Source of the DNA: Ornithodoros turicata
Taxonomy: Eukaryota > Arthropoda > Arachnida > Ixodida > Argasidae
Length of the DNA: 64,000 nt
NCBI RefSeq assembly: GCF_037126465.1
Contig: NC_088203.1
Coordinates: 104,742,409-104,806,408, forward strand
Direction of reading: 5' to 3'
Shown: piece by piece, positions 1-8,915 of the stretch
Numbering within the stretch: position 1 is the stretch's first letter
Layout of the letters: the number at the start of each line of letters is the position of its first letter
Made by a program: the position numbers and the translations under genes
The notes under the pieces: model-generated
Told to the model about the DNA's origin: nothing
Seen by the model: only the letters and a program-made list of their open reading frames with translations
The model's database searches: none

Positions 1-620
1 AACCCTCGTTAATATGACCGCGTCCGTTCCCGCAGATTTTGGTCATAAAGCGAATTGTCATAATAACGAGAAAGCGGTCCAGTGGGGACCAGAGGGCATG
101 CACGGCAGAACAAAACGTACGCATGATGCTGTACAGCAATTTATTTAAAAAAAATCTGTCAGCAATGACTGCTTGGAGTTGCTTGCAGTGATCAGCTTTT
201 CTAACTGTACAAGAGTATTATTGATCACGCAAACATTATTAATGTCATTGTGTTGCTCAAAAAACAATAAGGCAACCTTCAGTGCTTCACTGCTTTAGCA
301 ATCCGAGAAGAGGTATGAGTAATCTTGAGGACAACAACGCCTCGAGTCACCCTAATCCTTTGAGCCCCACTTTAACTGTGTCACTTTGTTCCTGAGAAAC
401 TTAAGCAGCCACTCAAAGGGGTGCGTGACGCGGTCATAATAACGGGAGGATAATACGTGTCTTTGACCCCAGCTGTGCCCAAAAATCTCGGTCATAGTCC
501 GATAAGCGGATTGTCATATTAACGGGAAGGATTTAAATGGGGAAAAAACCGTTCCCCACGAATTCGGTCATAAAGCGTGAATATCAGATTAACGGGGGTC
601 ATAATAACGAGGGTTCACTG
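1..620. mobile_element. Tigger/pogo-like non-autonomous DNA transposon, left tip outside window
   Basis: The right end reads GGTCATAATAACGAGGGTT followed by CACTG at 616-620 and a TA at 621-622. The window begins with the inverted counterpart, AACCCTCGTTAATATGACC, so only about five terminal bases (CAGTG) and the left TA lie upstream. CAGTG tips with TA target duplication are typical of the pogo/Tigger branch of Tc1-mariner. Short subterminal motifs of the form GGTCATA...TAACGRG recur near 42-70, 432-450, 508-531 and 567-612, which may be transposase-binding repeats. No transposase frame is visible, so this is a deletion derivative or MITE. Confidence 0.7.
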
Positions 621-850
621 TATATACTTATATCTTCTTTTATGTTTCGGGAACAAGCGATCGTCTAGAGATATGCAGGTTAAACTGTCGTTTCTTAAAG
701 GCTTTTTTTTTTCAATAAGCGCGGGTGAAAATTAAAGGAAAAAGATATTTAGCTTTACGACTCTAATGGGATACACCGTACAACCATTTCATATGCGAAC
801 GCTACCGAGATTATAAAAAGATACTGAAGTTACTGATTCACTGATGAGGC
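621..850. other. unassigned spacer
   Basis: AT-rich sequence with a T-run near 703-712. I recognise nothing here. Confidence 0.5.
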
Positions 851-851
851 T

Positions 852-1228
852 CTCATTCACCCATTTCGCCTCAACGTTCCCTATAGTGGTCGTCTGCTGT
901 ACAAGATAGGCAAGGCGGAGTCTCCAAATTGCGCGGAATGTGGTGTAGTGGAGGACACAGAGCAGATACCGGTGTCGTGTGTGCGCTATGCTGCTGCACG
1001 TAGTCGCCTACACGCCAGGCAGCACGCCAATATTGGTCCCAGATTGGGCCAATATTGACAATTTTTCATGCCAATATTGGCCCAATTTTTGTAAATGCAA
1101 CCCGGCCCAATACTGGACCAATATTGGCATGTCAATATTGGATTCCCAAGCCTGCACACCAAAGTCGGAGTGCACTGCAGGCCCTGGTGACCTTTTTGAG
1201 GGACATTGGGCCGGGAGACAATTTCTAA
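852..1228 (+). pseudogene. C-terminal end of a non-LTR retrotransposon ORF2, interrupted
   Basis: The forward frame from 852 reads RLNVPYSGRLLYKIGKAES and then C-x2-C, an acidic pair and an RYAAARSRL tail. This is the usual cysteine-rich segment after reverse transcriptase/RNase H in LINEs. The homologous reading is lost at about 1024, where a CCAATATTGG-rich block intervenes. It resumes at about 1168 with ALQALVTFLRDIGPGDNF and a stop at 1226-1228, the expected ORF2 terminus. Reverse transcriptase and endonuclease are absent, so this is a 5'-truncated dead copy. The family is related to, but not shown identical with, the LINE at 33.4-36.1 kb. Confidence 0.75.
1024..1166. repeat. CCAATATTGG palindromic repeat block inside the LINE
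   Basis: At least four copies or near-copies of the palindrome CCAATATTGG, spaced by CCCAATTT-like spacers, lie within 140 bp and interrupt the LINE reading frame. No clear target duplication was found. It could be a small insertion or a local expansion. Confidence 0.55.
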
Positions 1229-1670
1229 AGTTCCGTGCTTCGCCGTAACGAGTGAGAGAGTGACGATTACTGTGACAGCCTTGTCTGTGTTGTGATTGTT
1301 TCTGAAAGAATTTTGGCGGCATTTGTGACTGTTATTGTGACAGCCTTGTCTGTGTTGTGACTGTTGGGTTGAAATTGTTTCTCAAACAATTTTGGCGGGG
1401 TTTCGTGACTGTTTTGATGGGTGGGTGCTTTTTCCTCTGGGTCTTTGTTTCCTGTATGTTTGTTTCCTCCTGTTTTTTTTTCTCTTTTCTACTACTTCCC
1501 CTATCCCCCTTTCATCATTACTATTGCTATCGTTTACTTTTCCGTTACGTCATGTGTATACATACACCGTAGTGTCTTTAAGAGAGTATGTGCCATGGGG
1601 TAGCTGGTCTTCATGTATGTGGAGCCAGTTTTCTCTTTTTCATTTTCATAATCAATCAATCAATTATCTT
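1229..1670 (+). mobile_element. LINE 3' UTR with internal duplication and (AATC)n tail
   Basis: Follows the ORF2 stop. It contains a direct duplication (about 1268-1320 and 1334-1412) sharing GACAGCCTTGTCTGTGTTG and AATTTTGGCGG. A pyrimidine-rich stretch follows. The end is AATCAATCAATCAATTA near 1650-1668, the short simple-sequence tail expected of this LINE type. A similar AATC tail occurs at 36195-36214 and a TGATTGATTG tail at 36061-36074. Confidence 0.6.
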
Positions 1671-1887
1671 TTTCAGATTCACAATCTTCGCCGTGATCTA
1701 TACTGCTATAGTATCACCACAATCTTTGGCATCGTTATGTACACGTCAATACTACACGCTACATCACACAAATACATTAAACAGGAAGGAGCCAAAGCGT
1801 ATGCACAAGCGCATGCCACAATAGAGTACGGCAACATACAAACGCATGCCGCTGTTACCTACTGCACGTACTATTGTATGCTGCTGT

Positions 1888-2006
1888 AAAATTCCGTGTT
1901 AGCGCCGCGAAGCAACTGTGGCTATGAGCCATAGCTGTACAGACGTGGACAGCAGGAAGGAGTAGGGGACAGGGGGTTAGTATGCGTCCTGGGCCGACTT
2001 CAGGGG
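1888..2006 (-). mobile_element. tRNA-derived SINE, 3' part only
   Basis: Carries the family signature GTTAGCGCCGCGAAGCAACT, then GGCTATGAG, GGACAGCAGGAAGGAGT and GTATGCGTCCTGGGCCGACT. By comparison with the full copy at 5612-5920, Pol III boxes lie on the minus strand, so this end is the SINE 3' tail. The tRNA-like head is missing because the copy stops where the Penelope-like palindrome begins. Confidence 0.8.
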
Positions 2007-2012
2007 GCCGAC

Positions 2013-2093
2013 TTCATTGTTGCGCGAGTGTTCCCGTAAACGGTCATTGAGGCCCTCAATGACCGTTTACGGGAACACTCGCGCAACAATGAA
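2013..2093. repeat. perfect 40-bp inverted repeat with one-base centre
   Basis: Bases 2013-2052 are the exact reverse complement of 2054-2093, leaving one base at 2053. The right arm encodes the start of the preserved Penelope-like endonuclease segment, so the left arm is an inverted duplicate of that coding sequence. Confidence 0.9.
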
Positions 2094-2303
2094 CGGAGCT
2101 TTGTGTCGAGCGAACTCGTGCAGCATCTCCGTGAATGCAGAGGCTGTAAGCCGGTTTTCCCCGAGACCCAAGTTTTGTGCAAAGAAAAGAACACTTGGCG
2201 TAGGTTGCTCAGGGAGACCTGTGAGATTAGTACACGTGGCAACTGCGTAAGCAAGCCTTCCCTCCTTCCTCTTCCTCCTCTCCGGAGGTTTTTGAATATA
2301 TAG
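2058..2303 (+). pseudogene. C-terminal GIY-YIG endonuclease remnant of a Penelope-like element
   Basis: The frame from 2058 begins NDRLREHSR, matching the conserved NDRL-x-EH box of Penelope-type GIY-YIG endonucleases. It continues with an H-L-x2-C-x2-C-KPVF segment, an E-T-CEIST helix and the terminal CVSKPSL box before the stop at 2301-2303. In these elements the domain nicks target DNA for terminal-transferase-like retrotransposition. Everything upstream, including the GIY half and the reverse transcriptase, is missing, and the 5' edge coincides with the palindrome centre. This is a dead fragment. Assignment rests on recalled motif order. Confidence 0.65.
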
Positions 2304-3296
2304 AGCTCTGGTAAATAAAATTTTTGCTGTGTTCGAGAATTCTTGTTGTGTCGTCTCTCTCCCTCCCCGTCTCGGGTACCGCCTCTCTCATCATGCACCA
2401 GCTTGTCAGCGACCTGTCACTTCTTTCGAACTGATGATATTTCCCGCGTGAATTTGTTTGGACCTAATATGTTATGATATGGCTGTAGCTTTCAGCGAGA
2501 GGCACAAGTATATATAAGCTTTCGAAGTAATCTGACATTCTATTTATTTTGAGACCTAAGGACTTCGAGATCGAAATTTCGGGAGAATTCGAGCCCTCTC
2601 CTCCTGTCACTCTCTCCCTCTATTTCTCTCCTGAACTCCTCTCTAATTCCTTCATTCCTCCGCGACGTAGAACATCGACTCGTACGTTTCCTGCCGAAAA
2701 AGCAACGTCAGCAGCCTCGGTCGTTGCAACGCACAAGCCTTTCAGTCTTTCCGTTACGTTGGCGTAATGATAATCTTCAGACCTTGGGAGAAGACAGAAA
2801 AGGCGGGTCTAATCCCTTCATTTTGCACACAATACCCCGACCGAAGTAGTCGAAAGAATCATCTTGGGGGGACAGTCCAATTTCTCCGTGACATCTCTTT
2901 TCTGAAAAGAGAAGGTTTTATCACAAAATGGCTAACCCTAACAGTCTTGGCGAGAGCACAAAGGCGGCTCCTGGGGCCGACTTTTTTTCCTTCTCATTTT
3001 AGAGCTTTCTTTCGTGAGAAATTCATCACATTTTTTTTTCTTCTTGTAACATGTATTATGCATAGGGAAGACCAGGACGGAGTCGAAAATGCACGATGTC
3101 GACCGCGCATGCCATTTATCATTCAAACCAATAAAGTTGGTTTCGACCGAAATTGAACTAGCGTATAATATTTATGATATAGAGAGGCGACCAAAGTCTT
3201 TCCTATGTTGTTTAATAGGTTTTGGGATTGCGATACGTCTGGTTCAGCAAGACGCGTGCCATGTTTAAGCTGGAAACAAAAACAGCGGGTGTAAAA
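2304..3296. other. Penelope-like 3' flank and unassigned sequence
   Basis: After the stop there is an AT-rich stretch with AATAAAA near 2315, then CT-rich DNA. An unrecognised 72-codon frame (2549-2767) is proline/serine-rich and looks like chance. No gene is recognised. Confidence 0.45.
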
Positions 3297-4610
3297 CAGG
3301 GTGTCGAACCGAACCCGAACCGAAATTTTCATGACACAGTTGATCCAGAACCAGATCTGAACCTGAAAAAAATACCGGTAGCCGGTTCGCAACAAAACGG
3401 TTCGGACATAAAAGAAGTCAGCATAAGAGTCCAAGTGCCTCTCAATCCCGGAACTAGGACACGTTTGGTCTCCATATGATGGATTTCGCAAATTTTCACC
3501 TAGCAGTCAAACGAGGACGTATAGTAAGTATCCTTTCAGCGACTTTTTTTTAACACGTTCAAGCGCAGCTGTCCTTGTGAGCTCCGCGGCTAGCACCCCA
3601 CGCACGCGCTGTGGCGTCGGCTCTTCAGAGAGGAGGCGCCACGCGGACGAATGGAGTAGGTCAGTTGTGTAGCTCTATAGGACGAATAAGTGATTAAGCA
3701 AACGCCCAACATTACCCTTTACAGTATTGAGCAGTAAAAATTAAACGAGTCAGAAACATGAGATGTGGAGAAGGAGCGTACGCACAACGGTGTCAGTTTG
3801 ATTGAAATTGGTTTGAAAAGTAAATGTAGTTCTGTTTACTGGTAGTGAGATTGTGTCGTGACACATTGCCTTTTGTGTTGCGGATTAACTGGTACACTGC
3901 TGTGAGATCGGACAGAGCAATGGTGGCAGACTTATTTACGACTTGCTTCATTGCGGTTCCAGATCGATTCACCCTGCGAATGCAGTGTGCCGGAAAGTAC
4001 CGTCCTTATGCCAAATGCTGTTCATCTTATTAGGCATCCTTTAAGTCTATCTTGCTGGCACCGTGGTGCGAAAAAAAAGAAACGAAGAAGAGAAGAGATT
4101 ATGAGAACAGAAAGCAGGCAGGACTAGACCGCTTCCTCAGCGTGGACGCTACTTGCAAGTGTTCATCCATTTCTCCTTTCTCTCAGAAAAACATCAATGC
4201 AGACAACAGCGTGATGTGATGTGATGTGATGTGAATAAAGAAAAAAATGGGGATGTAAGTTTCGACGAAGTCAAACTGGCTACCCCAGTACACTTAATAC
4301 AGAAAGTTCAATCTGATGATGAGATGATGAAAACGCAAAAGGATGATGTCCAGAGACGAACAGAGATGATAATTGAGTTCAACATGTAGGTCAAAAGTTC
4401 AAGAGCTGCGCCCAAGCAGACAACAGCAGTAAGATGTTAGCCATGCATTTCCTGATAAAAGCAGTTTTATGTGAGATATAAAATGAAAGCGTTGAGCCGG
4501 TTTGCGAACCGGTTCGATTTGTGGCGTGGCCAAACCGGAACTCAACCGGAACGGAAATCCAAGCAACGCGACCCGAACCGAACTCGCATTTTTTGCGGTT
4601 CGACACCTTG
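3297..4610. mobile_element. non-autonomous hAT transposon, about 1.3 kb
   Basis: The left end CAGGGTGTCGAACCG at 3297 is mirrored at the right end, whose reverse complement is CAAGGTGTCGAACCG (ending 4610). Flanks are GTGTAAAA (3289-3296) and GTGTACAA (4611-4618), an 8-bp target duplication with one change that fits the hAT preference nTnnnnAn. Both subterminal zones are rich in AACCGAACC and GGTTCG motifs. I see no hAT transposase frame, so movement would have needed a partner element. A (GTGAT)n microsatellite at 4211-4234 lies inside. A third copy of the left tip is at 36605. Confidence 0.75.
4211..4234. repeat. (GTGAT)n microsatellite
   Basis: About five units of GTGAT, followed by an A-rich stretch. 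Confidence 0.9.
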
Positions 4611-4618
4611 GTGTACAA

Positions 4619-5201
4619 CTACGTGATCGCTTCTAGGGCGAGTGCCCGTAAAGGCAGAAAGGTCGTCTAGAGGACATCGAGGCCCGCTTTCCGATACGGT
4701 CCAAGAAGCAGCGCGTTGCGCGAATTGTGGTGCTGTTGGTATGTGGTGACGAGACCGGCTTGTCATTGTTGGTCTCACTCATGTGCCATGCGCGAGTGAC
4801 GACCGCAGGACGGCAGTAACCGGCCAATCAGAGTGCAAGACAGAGTCATGACAAGTGCAGATTCATGATAGAGTGCAAAGACGACATGTCCCCTCACGAG
4901 CCTCTTTACACCAGTGGTTCACCGCGTGGTACACCAGTGGTAGGCTTTCTAGCTCACCGTATCCTACTTGTACAGATAGGACCTGGGACCCGATGCTTAA
5001 CTTCGTTCGTTTTCGTCATTCTTTTCTTTTTTTAAGTTGGCGGTCTCCACGACGGCACGCGAAAACCGTTTCGTTAGGCTAGTATGCTGGGATTGGCTTT
5101 TCTTTTTTTTTTCATTTATCGTGCGTTACGGAATAATGAAATGTTCAGTATCGGTCCCTCATCCTACCATGTTTATTTCACACTAACTAAATTGCTGTTT
5201 A
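4619..5201. other. unassigned spacer
   Basis: Mixed-composition DNA with T-runs near 5101-5111. No gene or repeat recognised. Confidence 0.4.
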
Positions 5202-5349
5202 CCCAAGCAGCACAATGTACTGGAAGTTGAGTGCAATAGGGGTGGACGGTATGTGTCTTATCAATTTACTTTAGTTTCACGAGTCTGTTCAAGGCCTTCC
5301 ACCTACCCGTCCGCCCCTATTGCACTTGACTTTCAGGACTTCGCTTGGG
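5202..5349. mobile_element. CCCAAGCAGC MITE, 148 bp
   Basis: Begins CCCAAGCAGCACAATGTACT and ends in the diverged mirror CTTCGCTTGGG. The inverted arms continue into GTGCAATAGGGG and TGGACGG / CCGTCCGCCCCTATTGCAC. Other copies are at 13857-14164 (one nested in another) and 41466-41571 (half). No coding capacity. The superfamily is not assigned; the nested pair suggests a 2-bp duplication. Confidence 0.8.
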
Positions 5350-5611
5350 TGCAGTCATTCTTTGCCCATTCGTTTGATGCTGGGACGCTAAAGAACTATG
5401 ACCACCTTACATCATATCTTTTCAACGGCGTCGCCTCTGAAGATTTGAAACAATTTTTTTTATCGGATCTCTCGTGAATATATTCATACGTAACGAATGT
5501 TGTTGTAGGCAAACAAAGACCGTTTTATGGTATGGTGATGTTGTTAATGTAATTCGTTTATTGAATAACCGTGGCGTGTTGCGACGAGAAAATTCGCAGT
5601 GTTGCATTTTT
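5350..5611. other. unassigned spacer
   Basis: AT-rich; no gene or repeat recognised. Confidence 0.4.
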
Positions 5612-5920
5612 TAAATTCCGTGTTAGCGCCACGAAGCAACTGTGGCTATGAGCGGCGTACACACATGGACAGATGGAGAGAGGACATCAGGAAGGCGTGG
5701 GTGACAGGGGGGTTAGTATGCGTCTTGGGCAGACTTCAGGGGGAACTGTGCCGACATTCGTCTGGAAAGTCTTCGGAAAACCCAGGGAAAACCTCAGACA
5801 GCACAGCCGGTGGTAGGATTCGAACCCAGCACCTCCCATTCTTCAGCACGACCTTGGCTACCCTAATCTAATCCCCTAAGCTAATCCCCTAAGCTAATCC
5901 CCTCGGCCACGCCGCTGCTA
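5612..5920 (-). mobile_element. tRNA-derived SINE, full-length copy
   Basis: Read on the minus strand it begins with a tRNA-like head. An A box TGGCCGAGGGG lies around 5899-5909, and a B box GGTTCGAATCC covers 5816-5826. This head is of the Ser/Leu type (GTGGCCGAG). The unrelated body reads through GGCTGTGCTGTCTGAGG, GGCCGACTTC-like and CATAGCCACAGTTGCTTCG segments, and ends CGCTAACACGGAATTTAAAAAA. RNA polymerase III would transcribe it and a LINE would mobilise it. The head shows a local triplication of a CTAATCCCCTAAG unit at 5866-5903. Confidence 0.85.
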
Positions 5921-6058
5921 GTGTTGTATTATCGACGATCGAAAATAGGTACGCGTTCTGGATACGTCATGTGCTACAACACCGTCCTTCAAACGAGTGA
6001 GATTCTCTAGGCATGCTCTTCTGTGATCTTGAGAGCACAATTTCACTACCCCAATACT

Positions 6059-6090
6059 ACACAACAACAACAACAACAAAAACAACAAAC
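6059..6090. repeat. (ACA)n microsatellite
   Basis: CAA/ACA trinucleotide run of about ten units with one interruption. A similar run lies at 9572-9591. Confidence 0.9.
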
Positions 6091-6318
6091 CCCCTCGCGC
6101 AGAAATGTGTAGGAAAATTGGTTTGGTTTGGTTTTAAGGAAAAAATAAAATGGAGATTTTGGCTTCACTAATGTGAGGTCCGCAACTCCACATCACTTGC
6201 ACCAGTTACTTTCTTGTAGGTAAAGATAGCACCCCTAGGTAGAGGGCCTCTATACTTCTGTGACTTCCGGCCATTCGGTCGGTGTTGCGAAACCTTTGCA
6301 GTAGTTGCACTTCATAAC

Positions 6319-6664
6319 TAGAGCCTGAAGTTTTCGGGAAATATTTTTTCCTACATTCGGGGGGTAAAAATCGGGTAAATAAACATGTGGACTAATTTCA
6401 TACACATTCGGGTGAAAAAACTTCCAGTACGCTAAAATTGAGGAGAAATCGGGCTCAGTTATTCAAACTAATTGTAGCGGTTTGGTACAAATGGTGATGT
6501 AACTGCATTTTTCTGCCAAACAAGTAAGTTAGCGCATTCCTACAGACATCCCAGTGAGGGAAATTTGCCGGGTAAAAATCGGGTTTCACCCTAAAGAGGC
6601 AACCTTCAATTCGGGGTGCAAATTCGGGGAAGAATCGGGTAAAACCCTAAAACTTCAGGCTCTA
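6319..6664. mobile_element. hAT-type MITE, 346 bp
   Basis: Starts TAGAGCCTGAAGTTTTCGGG and ends with the inverted CCCTAAAACTTCAGGCTCTA. Flanks TTCATAAC (6311-6318) and TTGATAAC (6665-6672) are an 8-bp duplication with one change, matching nTnnnnAn. The interior repeats CGGGTAAAAATCGGG-like blocks near both ends. No reading frame. Confidence 0.8.
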
Positions 6665-6672
6665 TTGATAAC

Positions 6673-7371
6673 CTGGGGAATGGATTTGCTCTGTTCATTC
6701 GCTTGGTCATTACGTTCAACGTACATTTAAATGCCGTAAAGCACCCATATATTTATACTATACCCCTATATCATCCATTTTCCCAAGTGTATTTCGCCTT
6801 AAAGGAATTTGTGTCATTAACACAGCATGAGCTGTTTATATTTCGTTTTAAGAGCTGTCGATGTCCCTTTACAAATAAAGAAAATCCTATTTGATGCTTA
6901 GAGGTTAGCCCTAGCGGTGCAATCCCTTAAAATTCCTGCGTTTCAGCCTGCCACCGGCGTTATGCGAAATATACTGAACATTCGCTGCGCTGCACTGAAA
7001 ACATATTATTCCACTTCATCACTATGCACTTGCTCGTGTAGCACTTGGCTGCTAATGTCTCCTCCTCACTCAGCATGCCGCGATTTTCCCACCATGCCAA
7101 TATGGATCGACTGACTCGAAAGACTGCCACTGCGTGCCGCTATCATCACGCCATCACGGGCAACTTGCAAGGAGCGGTAGGCGCACCATGTATTCTCTTA
7201 TGGCAGCGTGGGCGTCCTGCTGGGGTTGCGAACTGCTCATGCATAATTCGCCCCATTATGGCTTCACGGTTTTAAAACGGCGTTAAATGCAAATGCTTTC
7301 ACCATAGTACGCCGCGGGGTGTCCTTCCGCAGAAGTCGCTTGGGGGCCGGACGGGTGCACGGTAAACTCCG
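6673..7371. other. unassigned spacer
   Basis: No gene recognised; short frames look random. Confidence 0.4.
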
Positions 7372-7580
7372 GACAGTGAACATGAAAGAACTGATGTTCT
7401 GAGGCTGGAACAACATAGAAGGGACAAATACATACAAAGCCTCAATTTTGCCTAAGAAATTAACGATGAAAGATGAAAGTCACTGAAAAGGTTAGCCAGC
7501 TGTAGGACTCGAACCCACATCTTCTGGATTGCCGGTCCAGGGCTCTACCAATTGAGCTAAGCTAATACGCCTTTTCAGCG
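7372..7580 (-). mobile_element. Ruka-like tRNA-derived SINE
   Basis: On the minus strand a complete tRNA-like fold is visible. The A box TAGCTCAATTGGTAGAGC is followed by an anticodon arm CTGGA / TCCAG around the loop CCGGCAA, and then a B box GGTTCGAGTCC. Six of seven acceptor pairs form (7501-7571 region). Position 33 is C instead of the near-universal U, so it is not a working tRNA gene. The following body (CTTTTCAGTGACTTTCATC ... CAGCCTCAGAACATCAG ... TTTCATGTTC) resembles, from memory, the tick SINE Ruka. If so, it places the DNA in an ixodid tick. Confidence 0.7.
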
Positions 7581-7835
7581 ACTTCCAGGGAGCAAAAATG
7601 TAAGAGTGAAAGGAGGATGAGTGAGAGAGAGTGGCTGGTTTGTCCCTTCTTCTTTCCGCATTTCTGTCCACGCATCTGTACACCGCTCCATAGCTATACG
7701 CTTCAATACGATCTGGAAACAGTTGATGCACTCGTCGATGTCGCCATCCCGATTTGACGCGATTCGGGAATGACCTCCCTTTGAGGCCGCTTTCACACTC
7801 ACGTTGTTCACTGAGCCAGAACAGACCTATTACAA

Positions 7836-8233
7836 CCGGCCTACTAGATTATAACGACCATGTCACAATCAGCAAACCCTATGAGGAGCCTGTCCGCATG
7901 ATCCGCCAGGGGCGCTACTGATCGGCACGCCACGATTGGACGATGGAAATTTGAATTCTGAACGCGCAGAAGCGTATGTACGACTACCGTAGCAGACGAC
8001 AGCGATAGCTCCTATGAAAACGCGTTGAATGATGATGATAATCAACTTCAGAATAAAACATCTGTGGAACGTCCACCGCTTGTGCAGAAATACTAAGGTA
8101 AGCTGAAGTACAAAGTATTGTAGAAGTTGAGAAAGCAATAACTGGGACGATGAGAAGCGCCACCGCTACCTTCCAAAAATGCGGCGCAAGGAAGGGGTGC
8201 GCACGACATGGTCGTTATAATCTAGTAGGTCGT
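7836..8233. mobile_element. 398-bp MITE with 8-bp target duplication
   Basis: The left arm CCTACTAGATTATAACGACC (from 7840) recurs inverted near 8210-8230. The terminal bases differ slightly (CCGG against ACGA). Flanks TATTACAA (7828-7835) and GATTACAA (8234-8241) match at seven of eight positions. The duplication length fits hAT or P-like elements but lacks the hAT T at position 2. No transposase. Confidence 0.65.
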
Positions 8234-8792
8234 GATTACAACCTACGGGTCTTGATTGCCCTTAGCGTCTATTTTTGTAGCAAACGGACCAAAAATGCGC
8301 TCAGCTATTTCAGCTCAGCAAGCTCAACTCTGACTGGCTGATAGCGATATGGGACGCTCTATCCGGTACACTTCATGCAAAATAGGTTTTCCCCTCGCCC
8401 TGTAATAGGATGCGCAAAGGCCGCGATTTTCGCTATGTTTGTCATTTTTTTACCGAATTCATGTTAAGAATTCACCGGTAAAATAAACAGGATCTCATGC
8501 TGTATAGTGTTCCAGGTGTTCAGAAAAAAAAAAAAAGTTTCCTTTTTCTCTGAGCAGTACCACCCGCGCTAGTGAAACTTCAAAAACGAAAGCTTCGCAA
8601 ATTTGGCAATTTGTGAACTTTATTTTCGGAATGTGGCGGTCCCAATAAAAATAGCGCCATTGTGTGATACGATTGTAGAATGTTGCTGCTATGTGCTCCC
8701 AAGAAAATAGAAGGCTACTATTCATGTTTGTATGTATGCATGCATGCATGTATATATGAATGTATGCGTGCGTGTGTGCGTTTGTGTTTCCG
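8234..8792. other. unassigned spacer with short microsatellite
   Basis: A 13-base A-run at 8523-8535 and an ATGC/ATGT-rich run at about 8724-8790. No gene recognised. Confidence 0.45.
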
Positions 8793-8915
8793 TACGCAAG
8801 CGATACCGTTGGTGGTACTGCGTACGCGCAAAACAGAAAGATAGTTCCGCGCATTGCGCAGAACGTCCTATTCCTTACGTACGCAAAGCCGACAGCGTAC
8901 AATGCACTAAGACTC
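8793..8915. mobile_element. MITE of the GAGAGTTTTAG family, left tip lost
   Basis: The right end GCGTACAATGCACTAAGACTC is the counterpart of the tip at 17435-17570. Internal inverted arms share CGTACGCAA(A)GC and TGCGCA segments. The left tip runs into the adjacent ATGY/GTGT microsatellite and is not identifiable. Confidence 0.55.

Noticed and set aside
7498..7572. A tRNA gene on the minus strand
   Set aside because: Fold is complete but position 33 is C, the acceptor stem has a mismatch, and it continues into a SINE body.
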